Shown piece after piece: positions 1 through 12,931 of a DNA stretch of 64,000 nucleotides. The stretch's first letter is position 1. The number at the start of each line of letters is the position of its first letter. Position numbers and translations under genes: made by a program. Origin of the DNA: Ecdyonurus torrentis (taxonomy: Eukaryota; Arthropoda; Insecta; Ephemeroptera; Heptageniidae); contig OX439128.1 in NCBI GenBank assembly GCA_949318235.1, positions 49,258,432 through 49,322,431 of the forward strand, written 5' to 3'. The notes under the pieces were generated by a model. The model searched no databases. It saw only the letters and a program-made list of their open reading frames with translations, and was not told the origin of the DNA.

Positions 1-1483
1 ATAGTTGGTGTCTATTAAAGAACTAATAATGATGATAAAGAAAAAATGTGCAACATTCAATATCTTACTTATTAACAAAATTTATATGCATATATTTTCA
101 TATAATGTATTGTACAGTACATACAGTGGTAGATTAGAGGGTAAAGACAAGTTAAAAAAAAAAAAAAATGGACGCGGTGATAATTATTTAACGAAATGGT
201 ATTAGAGATTTTATTATTGGCTTACTATATAATTATATTTAGTGGTGAAGTAACGTAACTCAAAATGATTCTAAGATCATAACAAGATATTATGTAAATC
301 CAAATCCTAATACAGGTACGATAATTGTTTAGCTAATTTTTTACTACGTTTATATAAACTTTATATATATAAAGTCTAGACACAAAGCATTATACAATAA
401 AAATATTATGGGTATGTACTTAAATATTAATTACTAATTAGCAAGTTTAAAGTTAGTACAGTACTGTATAATACCATATGGTCTATAAAGGAAAACCCCT
501 TAATGTAAATTTGTGTTTACCTATATTTACGTCACTAAATCAGCGGTCATTTGTCAAAGTCAAATTGTATATATACACAAAACTTATATTATGTATAATA
601 TAATGATTGAATAATATTAAATTACTGCGAACGGATGCTTATGGTTGGGTGCGACTAATTTACCGCATGACCTATGAAGTAACTTTTGGTCTCCAGTAAT
701 TCAAAACACGTTCAGGGTGGCAGTTATTGTGCCAGCTAGAGCATAAATATATATTGTGCAAAAATTACACGTACCGTATAGGATAAAGTGTCAAACTTGG
801 GTCATTTTTAACGTCTGAATGTTTTAATTCCGATTTAGTACGAGTGTTATGAATAAAAATATACAAACCTATAAGACTTTGCAACTTGAAAAATCAAAAC
901 GTTTTTTTTCCCCTCATAATTGTTATGTATTTGATCTTATATTAATCATAAATCACCTATCTTGTAATAGAGGTCAAAAAAATATATTACGTGCATTTTC
1001 CGGGAAAATAAAATAACAAATAATAAAAAATATTTTGCCTAGAGCTATGAGCGTCAAGAATATAACAATGCTAAGAGAAAAGTAAATAATAAAAAATTTA
1101 TGCCACATTTCTTAGAATATTTAAATCATTAACTTTCCTATTACGTTTTTTATACATTAAAAAAAAAAAAAAATCAAGAAGCTTAAATAATTAGTAGAAA
1201 CACAAAAGAAAAGGAGAGTGACGTATGTATCGTGATATACTAATAATTTTCAATGATATACCTTTATGCGAGATATTTGACCTCAGAATTAACCTTAAAC
1301 TGATATATGCATGTAAAAAAGAAAAAAAAAATCCTTTCCAATGGTAAAAAAAATGCAAATATTTGACCTAGCTTATGTGGTCTTGAAATTGACCTGTCTT
1401 TTTATAAATACAAACTTCTTGTTGTACACGGGTTAAAAATAATCTCCGGATATATTTTGTACACGTAGTGAAATTAACACAAG

Positions 1484-1485
<2 letters not shown>

Positions 1486-1550
<65 letters not shown>
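1486..1550. repeat. (TA)n microsatellite
   Basis: Uninterrupted alternating TA of about 65 bp in intergenic DNA. Confidence 0.97.
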
Positions 1551-1555
<5 letters not shown>

Positions 1556-3844
1556 TAGAAAAAGATGTGTCACAATTTTAGCTTGAACTTGACCAAGATT
1601 ATTAACTTGATTTTATATACTGTATATCCATCTAGAATGTGTCACGCCGTTACCACTTTCCCACTGATGTACTGCATATAATTTAAAAATCAAGAAATCA
1701 CGAGTTCTTTCAAGTGAATAAAAACATCCTCGTGAGCTTTTTATTATTATACTTTTTTCTTCACAAATAAAGCTTTACCACATTTTTAATCAATTACAAT
1801 TTGATATAGCATATAAAATATTATTTTTTATATTACGGAGGGTAAAAAAGTACCTTCTAAATAATTAATAAAAAGATTGCTTGAAGCGTTAAAAAAAAAA
1901 AAAGTAACTAGGATATATATAAAATTAAGTCGGGAGTTAAATATGCCATTAAAACGAGTAATAAAAAAGTGAAATAATTGTTAAGAAGGAAGATGTTTAT
2001 GTCATGGTGATCATCTTTAGGTCCAGTTTATATGAATTTTGATAGCAGACAATTTGGCACTATATAGCCTTGGTGTTTTAAAACCTTCATCATATATACT
2101 ATACATATAAAATGATTATGTAATTCATGAAAACAAAATAGTTGTCTTTCTTTCTTTCTCTCTCTCTCTCTTTTTTAGTCTCAAGTTGAAGGTATTGATA
2201 ATGAACTTTTATACATTTATTTTGAACTTTATTGTTGTTTGTTTTCATAATATCCGCGTAGTTAAAAAAGAAATCAATAATATTATAAATAAATAATTAT
2301 TTTGATTGACTCATTGAGTTGGGACGGAAAGGACTGATTAAGTATATTATGATGGCGCGACATCTCTATGCGGGGACTCTCTACTCTATACTCTCTCTGT
2401 GATGTTATGTTTAGTACGTGTTGCAATCTCGAGTAGTCGTCGCGTTCTAAACATCCCTATTTCAACGTCGCAAAACCGTGCCACACTTTTTAAACATACT
2501 CTCTCGCAATTGCATTGTATTCGACCGAGTTAATATTTTTATAAATAAATGCATGTTGTACTATTTATATTAAAACAGATATTTAAAATAAAATCAAAAC
2601 TATATTATATGCATTTTATAGCAATTCTCTTTTGAAGTGCTTTAAATATACATCGTTATTAAAAATAATTAGAAAAATGTATATTATAATAATAAAGCAA
2701 TTTGTAATACTATTTCAAGTTCAATTGTTTTAATTTAAAAATATATCTTGTATTATATGATAAACATGTGTTAAATACAGTGATTGTATCAATTTTGATG
2801 AATTGTATAAAAAGTGTCCCATTGTTGGGTTCACTAAAAAGTGTTCATTTAAAAGGTGATTTCAAATTTTTTTTTTTTTTACTTGTCACTTATATTAAAC
2901 TAATGCTCTTCTACATAATAATGTATACATCAATTCATCCAACACTTCAATTGTTATTTTATTTGTAAGAAAACTATAACCATACCAAACCTCAACTAAA
3001 ATTGGTGCCCTATATTTATTTAAATGTAGTGCAATTATCGTTATGATTTAATAAATATTTAGTAATAACAATTAAAGTACTTACCTATATGATGATGATT
3101 GAAGGACGGAGTAGTACACCCTGGGTGTACTGTATTATCACTGATGACCACGTGTTGTAGGCGGCATGATATATAGAGAGACACAGACAAACAACAAGAA
3201 GCTATAGAGCAAGCTACACCACACGCTAATATGTTGTATGTTATGGTCTTAATGTACTGTGAGTTAAATCAAGAGAACTGTGTATAGTCCGCGAAACTTA
3301 GCTCTATAGTATAGCTGCCCCACCACAAAGTTGTGGTACCCGCTCTTGTACCCCCGCACATCATCATAATATATTAATACAACAATTTCATTTATTGGTA
3401 ATTTTACATGATTGTTGAAATATTATTTGATTTGTTAATACTGTATAAGGAAGCACTTTTTTATTTTTATTATAATAATTTATGTTTAATGAATTACTTC
3501 TTGAATGATTTATATCGAGTATATATATTATAATGTTTTTTTTTTTTATAAGTCACGATCTCATCTTCAAAAAAATTATTAAATCAAGGTTATAAAATGA
3601 ATTAGAATATTAAATTATACTCTTATATATATTTGGATATAGATAATTTATTTAGGACTACTTGAGTTTGTAAATTGGTGTTTTAATAGGTGCTAATTAT
3701 ACAATGTTACCTATATACTGTACAAGTTTCTTTGTATACGTTCACTGTAATGTTTGTTTCATTGTAGATTATCGGTTTAGCGCGCGGGGAGACGCGGGGA
3801 AAGCTAAGGGTCCCCTAATTTAACATTATGCTTATGGGGAAAAA

Positions 3845-3878
<34 letters not shown>

Positions 3879-4088
3879 GATTTTTGTGAAAATTAATTTA
3901 GGAGAAATTTAAATGAGAAATACTAGACATACTTGTACATGTTTTAAGTCATATAATTTAAAAAAAAAAAAAATTAAACCGATAAAATATATTAAATTTG
4001 TTTGTCTTTATTCAAAAAAGGTTAACAAGATACATTTCTGAAAGTGCAAGGGTTTGGTCTTACAATCTGAATGTTTTTTGTTGAATAA

Positions 4089-4550
4089 ATGGTTAAGTTT
4101 TCAGTTATCATTAAAAGCTGCTCAAAATTTTTAAAATTTTTAAAAATTAAAAATTTAAAGTTTAAAATTTTGTCAAAATTTCTGCACTTTTATATATACA
4201 TGAGTATTAAGGAAAGAGGTTCATTTATTGCCATCAAATTTGGTATCATCATCAACCATTTTAGGTTAACTGCCCCTGCTAACAATTTAAGAGTAGTAGT
4301 ACTAGTTACCCTTTATAATATAAAATCCAGTTCCTATAAACTAAAAACATTGTTTGTTTTCGCTGAAACAGTCAATTTTTTAAATAATTTTAAAATTTTA
4401 GAATTATTTGACATTGTTTTAAATAGTATGAAAAGTTTTTCTAATAACAAGGGGAAATTCAGCAGACAGCATGCCACGTTTATATTTAATACAATACATG
4501 CTATTTTGGTAAGTTTGTTTACCAAAAAAAAAAAAAAAAATCAACGTTAA
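4089..4550 (+). CDS. Unrecognised 153-codon ORF, doubtful
   Basis: An ATG-initiated open frame of 153 codons in very AT-rich DNA. The product is rich in K, F, I, L and N, has no recognisable domain, and ends by reading through a poly(A) tract. A GT donor-like site (GGTAAGT) lies near its 3' end at about 4508, so it could be part of an exon. Nearby non-coding repeats in this window carry phrases similar to part of it (AAATTTGGT followed by a TCAT run), which favours a decayed repeat. I do not recognise a function. It is listed because a frame this long is uncommon at this base composition. Confidence 0.15.
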   Translation: MVKFSVIIKSCSKFLKFLKIKNLKFKILSKFLHFYIYMSIKERGSFIAIKFGIIINHFRLTAPANNLRVVVLVTLYNIKSSSYKLKTLFVFAETVNFLNNFKILELFDIVLNSMKSFSNNKGKFSRQHATFIFNTIHAILVSLFTKKKKKNQR

Positions 4551-7186
4551 TATGTTTAAATTAGCTACAAGTGTCAATAACCTTTTAAAGGCACAAAAAA
4601 AAAAAAAAAAAAAAAAAAAAGGATTTTCCTTAAAATCATTTTCTCTCAATATATTTTTCATTCGTGCGTATATACAAGGATACTGTAATATAATTTTTAA
4701 ATTTGTCACTATAATAACGTTGTGAGGTTTCAAATATCCTCTTATGATACATTCAGGATCTCAGTCATATATAATATCGTATAAATCACTGTTGCTCAAT
4801 AATTGACTGAAATTTCAAACATTTGAATTAAATATACATTGTGTTAAAATTATAACAAAATTTTTGTAAATGCAAATCAATAATTAATAAAATTAAGTCT
4901 TTAACGTAAATAATAAACGTGTTTAAATGTTTTTAAGTGTTATTTGTTCCGAAAATTGTTAATAGATTCACTGAAAGGACTAACAAATTCTCTTTACCTA
5001 AATGTGCAATATAAACTAAATTCATGGTTAATTTAGTATTAATTTAATTATTAAGACATTGTGTAAAAATATAATGAACCAAAAGATCCTTGGTTGGATT
5101 TTGTATAAATTGTGTGTTAAAAAAAAAAAAAATCTTAATTTTTAAAGATTCTTAAGTTTTTTCTTAAAAAAAAAAAAAAAGTTTTTACTTTACTTAAAAC
5201 ATGGCTAGTCTCCCTCATTTTAGTTTATTATTTCTAAATGCAATAGTTTTCACAAACATTCCAGTAAAATGTCTTCATAATTTGTAAGTAAATTGTTTAT
5301 GTGATAAGTTGAGAGTAAGGAAGTCGATAATTATAACTATTTATAGGAGCAATAATTGATATAATAATTTCATTTGGGATTTACATCATACAACGTACTG
5401 TATAGTACACATGTAATTAACAAGTTGAGGTAATAATAATTATAGTTCTTTATTGGGTATAAAGTGGGAATGTACACATAAAAAAAAATACAAAAGTAAA
5501 CAAATAACCAAACGGGTGATGAGAAAAAGGCAAAATGCCTATACACTATAGTGATCTCACACCTTTATCAGAAAAACTGCTTCGTCAATAAATAACATAA
5601 AAATACATATATTAGCAAATATAGACAAGTGATTATTGATTAAGTATTGTACAGACTAATAAGAAAGTTCCATAAAACCATACGTGAATGAAAAAGCAAT
5701 GAAAATTACGTATTATTTATTATAGTTCAATAACAATATTAATAATAATATAAATATATATAATAATATATATAATAATATTATAGAATAACTTCTTATA
5801 CGGTTTTACAAAATCAGGAAATTTGATTTTATTAAAATAAAAACAAAAAATAAAAAAATAAGAACTCAGATTTTTTTTCTAAGTTGAATTTTTTTTAGAT
5901 AATAATAATGATTATTCATTTTAATATATACTATTAAAATTATATTTATTTATTTTATTATTTTTTTTTTGGTAGCAAACTATTTTTGTGATGAACGTGG
6001 GATGTACACAAAGAGTACATAATATTATATTATATTATAAAACTAGGACACCCTGAAAAATAATAATAAATTGTACTTAACGTAATAAAAAGTTTTACGA
6101 AAAAAACAAATGCGATAATTTACCAAAAATATGGAATGATATTCCATTGAATCTAAAAGAAGGAAGAAATTAAGAATTGATATCATATTATTTTGAGTTT
6201 TTATTATATCAAATAAATAGTGAAATACAGTACAGTCAATTGTAGATATAGAACAAAAAAAAAAAAATAAAGAGTATCATATTTTAATTATATTATTATT
6301 ATTTTTTCTTCCATATTTGTAGTAAGTAATAAACTGCATAAATTCAAGTAATGTTTTTCATGGTTTTTCTTGTGATATAGTCATAACATTGACGATATTT
6401 AGTTTGTTTGAAATGTTTTAATTATATTTAATTTATGGATAATTAACTCGATAGGCTTTGCCGTTTTAATTATCCTTTTGAGCAATTGCATCATTGTGTG
6501 TGACTTTGACTGTTATCTGTAAAAAATTTCTTGCTCAATAAATCTATATCATTATTTTAAAGTAAAACCCAATCGATGAGACATTGCCTTGGTTGGTTAT
6601 TGTAAAATGTGTTTAACGACAATACAGTAAATAAAATAAATAAATAAATAAAATGTTGCACAGGAAATAAGGTGTCTCTTGCTGAATATAGAAAATAGTG
6701 ATGCTGATTAATTACCAACCACCAGTAACCATCATTGTATTCTTATCTGTCTCGGGTATGAGGAAAAAAAATATACCAAGTATTTTTCATCAAGTTTTTA
6801 ATTTACTCCAATTAAAAGTAAAAACTACCAGCTTATGGAAGTTTTATTGAAAGTCAGGTACGATAAGACTTGAATAATATACTGTAGAGTGTAGAAGAAA
6901 AAAATGCAGTTCCAATTTTTATTGTCATAGGACCTAATTATTAAATTTTATTTTACGTAGTATGCTACAACATATTGCTATACAGTTTATAGAACTATAT
7001 AAAAAACATAAATTTGTATTTCTAAATAAAAAATAAAAAAAATGTAACTGATCAAAAATTAATTACCTATACAACAAACTCAAATTTATTGCATGTATGT
7101 ATAAAAGAATGGGTTCATAATTTGTTCTCATTCTGTCAACACTGTGATACTAAAACTATAATGCTGTCTTGTCTTGTCTTTTTTTA

Positions 7187-7217
<31 letters not shown>

Positions 7218-7650
7218 TTGTGGTTGTGAAAAATGAATAATTATTATTTGTAACTTGGGTCGTAAATTTGACAGTAGACTTGATATCTTATATAATATGA
7301 ACATTGTTCATATATTTATTTTGAAATGATTTTTTTTTTTTTTTTTTTTTTGTGTAATATAAATTTAGATTATTGACATGATTAAAATAGACCTCGTAAT
7401 AATTCACATTACTTTAAAAATAGAACATTTTAAGATTATACTTTTATGTAATGTCTTGCAAAATACTCTTTAATAGATGTTAGTGCTTGCATGGTGATGC
7501 AAAATCTTTAAAAAAATATATATTCTTAAAACTTGTATCTGTTGTATCATCAATTTCAGTTCCTCGGAAGAAAAAAAAAAAAAAAAAAAAAAATTGAAAA
7601 TTTGGGGATTTCAAACTTTTCTCACACCATCTGTTATTGGTTGCTTACAG

Positions 7651-7740
7651 TACAGTCGAGGCCCCCGAGGTACCGCGGGCCTCGGTACAGTACGTACTGG
7701 TTCCAGTACGTTCCAACCTGGTTCCACCACAAACAAGTGT
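7651..7740. other. GC-rich palindromic island
   Basis: About 80 bp much richer in G and C than its surroundings. CGAGGCCC near 7657 is answered by its reverse complement GGGCCTCG near 7678, with CCGAGGTACC between them, followed by repeated GTAC/CAGTAC words. No ORF or RNA gene is apparent. Confidence 0.5.
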
Positions 7741-8034
7741 TCTCTCATATTATGACTTTTATACGTAATGCATTTAAATACATGCTTTTTAGTACTTGCT
7801 GCTCTTTATTAAACATGTTATTAATACTATAAGATGTTATTATTTTTATTATTGTGCATTTAATTGTTATTATTATTTTCGTTTTGGCAATCGTATTGCT
7901 TCTCATTTTATGAATGATGCACATTTTTATAAAAGGCTTCAAGAAGTACTCGGAAAGAAGAAATAACGTTATTTATTTATTTCCACCACATTATATACAC
8001 ATAAACACTATATAAATACAAATTAATTATTATT

Positions 8035-8068
<34 letters not shown>

Positions 8069-9220
8069 CGTTTGATTGGTGGTAGGAGTGCAAGAAAGGC
8101 ATTAATAAAAAATACCACTACCACATAGTATTATATAGTATAGGTTATACTATTATGTGCATGACACTTGAATCTATACTTGCTGCATTTATAGCATACA
8201 CTTTATGCAACAAATACATTTTTTGTGTATCACATATTATGTATTAATTTGAGGCAATGTAACGCACAAAATATGCATGTTTTACTTAAAATATATTTAA
8301 TGAATTTTTATTTTTAGAGTGTATATATTATACTATAATGAGAGAAGCATAAATCTGTTAAAGAACAAAATAGTTATGCTATTTAACATAGTTAATTATG
8401 TAGTAATAGATTATGTTGTAATGAACAAATTTTATTGAAAGTGAGTTAGCATAATTGTTACGTGTATATTTTTATCCATGAAAGATGTAACAAATTTGTA
8501 TCTTTCCAATGACACCCAAAAATCAGAATTCTATATATTTTTTTTTCCATTTGACATTAATCTGAAATGTAGCTAAGTAGTTTTTCTCGTAATATTGATA
8601 ATTAATGCATTGTTACGACATGACGTGTCACAGCAAAACTTATCAGACTAAATTATTTATTTCTATTGTTGTCATCAAGACGAAATGAAAAATCAAAGCA
8701 GCACGAAGTCACGATGCTTATGATAAGACACGCACTCTTTTCTTCTTCTTTTTTTTTTATCCTGCGTTTCGCATAATGCACTTAAAAAAAATTCAATTTC
8801 ATCATATCTGCAAAAAATTTCCTCTATAATACATAAATGACGTCAAACAACACCTGTTCAGATGAAATTATTTGTTTATATAGTAAATTATTATAATAAA
8901 CAAATAATATTCTACATACTGCGTCAAACATTATGTTGTTACTGGGTTCTCCCACTTCTCCCAGGGAAAAGTGTATAATAGCAAAACCCCATATATTAGT
9001 AGTATTTATAAATTGTAATATAAAATAGGTTCTGTATATTTGTGTACCGAAGAAAAGCTAAATTTACCTAAAATTAAATCTATTTATTTAGTCACCAGTG
9101 TATTTATTTTATGTATATGATGATATAGAGGAAAATACATGGGGTAGTGAGAAAGAGGATGACAAAAGAAAAAAGGAAAGAGAGATAATATGCTCACCTC
9201 ATATATTTTGCATCAAGCAC

Positions 9221-9521
9221 TATAGGGTGTGTTCGCATGACGTCATTCTGAATTCTTTTTTATGCTCTTCTTGAGCAATAAATAACATATATATATTGCT
9301 CAGCAAAGGACAAACATAGTTTTTTGGCTATTTTCTTTGGAAAATTAGCTATTTTTTTGTTATTATTATTTTTCTTACATACTTGAAACACTAATTCAAC
9401 CTGTTAACAACATTAATGCTCTCAAAAATATTGCGAAGTATTTTTAAACTGGCAAAATGAGTCATTTTCTTATACTGGCCCATATTATTTAGCGCTCACT
9501 TATGAATGAAACCACCCTATA
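9221..9521. mobile_element. MITE with TATAGGGTG ends
   Basis: The left end TATAGGGTGTGTTCGCAT is answered by an inverted right end whose complement reads TATAGGGTGGTTTCATTCAT. TA at both ends suggests a Tc1/mariner-type target. A TGACGTCA palindrome lies just inside the left end (9238-9245). A diverged relative with the same interior phrases (loss of function unknown) is at about 55540-55838. Confidence 0.6.
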
Positions 9522-9549
9522 TGATTGCGGAATTAGGAACAGAGAGTAT

Positions 9550-10790
9550 TTCAATTAAACCTTAAAGGTTGTATATAGATGGCTTGTATCTCAAAATTTA
9601 AAAAGAAAACTTTGAAAATTTATGATACCATTTGAAATTTAATTGTAACAGCTACCTATGATAAAATTTTCAGAACCCGTGACCCTAAGATAAGAGAGAA
9701 AATAATTATTGAAATTAACATGGACTCTCATGGAACAACACTTCAAAAAAAAAATCATAATTTAAAATCTAGCATGGTGATCCCCCAAAGTTTTTACATT
9801 TTTGAAGATACGTTATCCTACAGGGTTTCTCAACCTTTTTGAGCTGCGGAGCACTTTTAGGAGTAAGGAGTGCTCACGGAGCACTGGGGGGTTTGGGGGG
9901 CGTAGCCCCCTCAAAAAGCCCGCCGCAGGCTCGATTTTTTTTCCAACCACGTGACCGGTTTTTAGGCAATTTAAGTGAATTTAAGTGAAGATTTTCAAGA
10001 AGATTGACATTCACCCCATTAAAAACTATAGCTATTCAAATATAATGGAATCAAGGAAAAAATTAAGTAATAAATTTGTAACTTCAGAGCAGAAATTGTG
10101 TGGTTAATTGAAAAATTAATAAAATAACGTGTTTTTAAAAGCGTGATTTTCAACATTTCTGAACTATTTTATTTTACGAGTAAAAATGTTATTTTGAGAA
10201 ATAATGTTTTTCTGAAAATATTTGGTAGTAATAGAACTGTCACAAATACTGTCTCCTGTTAAAAAAAAATCAAAACGATTCTGTCAAAAAATTGAAAAAT
10301 TAACTTGAATTTATATTTTGGAAAAACTAAGGCTGCCTAGAAAAAACAATATTTATGGCCTTAGTTTCAACCTTCAGTATTTACTGAAAGTTTTAAATAG
10401 GGACCTTTATAATTTTCAAAATCTAAAATGATGTAACCAAAATTAAATAAATTGTTAATGATACATAACAGGTATTATTCAGAAACACAATATTCATGAA
10501 AATTGAGACGTTTTGTACTGTATTGTTTAAAAATTATGAACATATTTTATTTTATTTTTTCTTATGTTTTTTTCTTTCTTTATTTTTTTCTTTTTCTTTT
10601 CTTTTTTTTTTTTTTACTTCTTCCTAAATTCTGGGGAGCACCTGAAACCATCTCGCGGAGCACCAGTGCTCCGCGGAGCACCGGTTGAGAAACCCTGCTC
10701 CTAATGTATCACTGTGCAAAATTTCAAAACTTACTGTCGTTACAACTTTTTAGTCAAATCCCACAGTAGCTGATTTCCAGCCTTAAACTA
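9550..10790. mobile_element. Older TTAA-type MITE copy, split by a hAT-like insertion
   Basis: The sequences at about 9550-9820 and 10698-10790 together resemble the intact element at 11465-11802: shared phrases are ATTATTGAAATTAACAT, a GGTGA(C/T)C step followed by CCCAAA, and TGCAAAAT(G/T)TCA. They are separated by the hAT-like element at 9821-10697. The terminal repeats of this older copy are not preserved. Confidence 0.5.
9821..10697. mobile_element. Non-autonomous hAT-like element
   Basis: About 877 bp bounded by CAGGGTTTCTCAACC and its perfect inverted copy GGTTGAGAAACCCTG. Just inside each end, the sequence repeats GGAGCAC/GTGCTCC words. CAG-initial ends of this kind are typical of hAT transposons. 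No transposase-like ORF is present, so it is non-autonomous. The expected 8-bp target duplication is not exact. It contains GGGGGCGTAGCCCCC, a small perfect hairpin, near 9897. Confidence 0.75.
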
Positions 10791-10799
10791 AACTCAACT

Positions 10800-11464
10800 G
10801 TTTTACAATAAAGTCAGTTACCGCATCTTATTATAATAATTCATAATAATAATAATATAGTAAATGCCGTACACATAGAAAAGAATAAATTACGTAATTT
10901 ATGCTGCAATTGTGTCAAATATTATGCTAAATTAGAACAATATAAATAACTATTCTGCACATAATATTTATGCTATGTAACTTAATAATAACATAACATT
11001 ATACTGTATATTAAACAAATCGTGCTGAAAATAACCAAACATCATTATTACGTATTTATTTTTGTCCGCACAGCATAATTTTTACTATTCAAATATTGTT
11101 ATAGTAACAATGTAATTTAGTTTACTAATACATATTAAAATATAGAAGAAAATGCCATGATATTATACTTGCACGTGTATAAATAACATGGTCCAAATTA
11201 CAAAATCATTTGAAGGCTATTACAATTTCTTACATCGTCTGTGTTATAACGTAACTAACTATACATTTGATTTTCAGCTTCTCGTGGCTTTAAGTTGTGA
11301 ATATAGTGTGTACGACTTTATGCCAATTTTCACGACCTTTCATATGCTGCTCACGTGTCATTATAGTTAATTAATTGTTTGTGTTTTTTAATTTTATGTT
11401 ATGTATTCACCTTGAACTTGGCATTATATTTAAAAATAGTAAAGTGACTATTATGGTATACATA
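10800..11464. other. AT-rich intergenic DNA
   Basis: No gene, RNA or clear repeat boundary was recognised. A 60-codon open frame at 11188-11370 looks like chance. Confidence 0.5.
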
Positions 11465-11802
11465 TTAAGGGAGTAGGGTACCGACCTTAAATATCTAAAA
11501 CTAGAAGTGTTTTGGGTCTAAATTTGGTGTCATTGTGTAGCTAAGGGTCACACTTAGCTGTAATAAAAATTTCATGATGTTTGACCGTCCCGAAAAAAAG
11601 AAAAAAATTATTGAAATTAACATTGGGCCTTATGGGCTTAACATTTCAAAAAATCATATAAAATTAATTTGCACGGTGACCTCCCAAATTTTTTATACAT
11701 TTGAAATTGTCGCAAGCTGAATTATCATTCTGCAAAATGTCAGATTTTTTTGACGAGAAAGGTTTGAGTCTAATGGCCGACGTCGTTCCCCTACTCCCTT
11801 AA
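11465..11802. mobile_element. MITE with TTAA target duplication
   Basis: TTAAGGGAGTAGGG on the left (11465) and CCTACTCCCTTAA on the right (ending 11802) form the terminal inverted repeats, with TTAA at both outer edges as in piggyBac-type insertions. It is about 338 bp with no coding capacity. A solitary right-end fragment (CCCCTACTCCCTTAA) sits in VPS26C intron 6 at about 35367-35381. Confidence 0.65.
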
Positions 11803-12931
11803 CTAGTTATCGGTTATCGCCTTTCCCCCCCCCCCCCCCCCCCACAAAATACGAAAAAAAAATAATGCTCTCATATATATAAATATAAACACCCTGATCC
11901 GTCGATAACTATAATACAATTAATAATTATCATCATCATAACCTTTTTTTTTTTTTTTTTTAATGCTATATGACATGATAATTTTAAGTTCGTGTTTATC
12001 TATTTTTAATATTATCTTTTATGCAAATTGAAATGTAAAAAGTTTATTTATTTTAATTGTTATAAAATTAAAAAACTGATGTTTTATAATATCTCTTTCT
12101 TTGATGTTAAATTATGCTAATTTCCATGTAAAATTGTGGAATTGGTTTTGTAAAATAAATAATTATGACATATAATTTCTTTTTGGATTGATTTACTTTA
12201 GACGTTTCCTAAAATCAGTTTCAAAGATAGTTTATGTTTACTTCAAAGAATTATAAATTTGGGATATTTATATTTTTTGAATGTCATTTCCGCGTATATG
12301 CATAAAATCGTGTTTAGAAAGTTTGAAATAATTTTCCTATCATAGTAAATAATAATAAAAAAATTTGCACTTGACTGTGCATTTGAAATATAATGTAAAT
12401 TGTACCCAATTTGAAAGGAAATAGTGATCAATCAATAAAGTAGGATAAATTACTGTATATTATATTATACATTATTAACTCTATTACTTTTTTTTTTAAT
12501 GTAAATAACCGAGTTTTATATAGTGCTAAATTGCGCTTCTAAACTTTAAACTGTATAATACACTACATATGGTATAGTGTGGTAAATATTAGTAATGATT
12601 TGAGCCATTATTCAAACTATTAAGTCATTGTAGTAATTTAGGAAAATTAGTAATTGTTTAATATTCAAAGATTATGTTGTCATTATGACTTCTCTCATTA
12701 TTAAACTTCGATTTTTTTTCCTTGTTCAATCAAGTTGATGTAATATAACCAAATTATCATGCATAAAATACAGATTATTTTCCAGAAAACTTTGTTAATA
12801 TTCCCAATCACTTCCTGCATATTGTAACCATGCTTGGGGCTGCAATGACTTAATATTCATATTGAAAGTTGCTTGACCTTGCACATGCTCTGGCACGTCA
12901 ATCAATCACATGAACTGATGGTGTGTTTCAG
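11803..12931. other. AT-rich DNA upstream of the first visible LIN37 exon
   Basis: Includes a poly(C) run at 11826-11843 and poly(T) tracts. No exon was recognised. It is probably intronic to LIN37, because the first exon seen at 12932 starts with a splice acceptor in mid-codon. Confidence 0.5.

Larger units (their letters stand above)
1..9220. other. Gene-poor AT-rich region
   Basis: No exon with a recognisable protein match was seen on either strand. The stretch is dominated by A/T tracts, poly(A)/poly(T) runs (for example 3848-3876, 4595-4620, 7331-7350, 8040-8068) and a (TA)n array. Two patches are less AT-rich and contain more CpG (about 2345-2520 and 3090-3370), and a short GC-rich palindromic island lies at 7651-7740. 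The missing 5' exon(s) of LIN37 could lie here, but no start codon with a compatible splice donor could be assigned. Confidence 0.6.

Noticed and set aside
1368..1553. ORF with (IY)n on the minus strand
   Set aside because: Produced by the (TA)n microsatellite.
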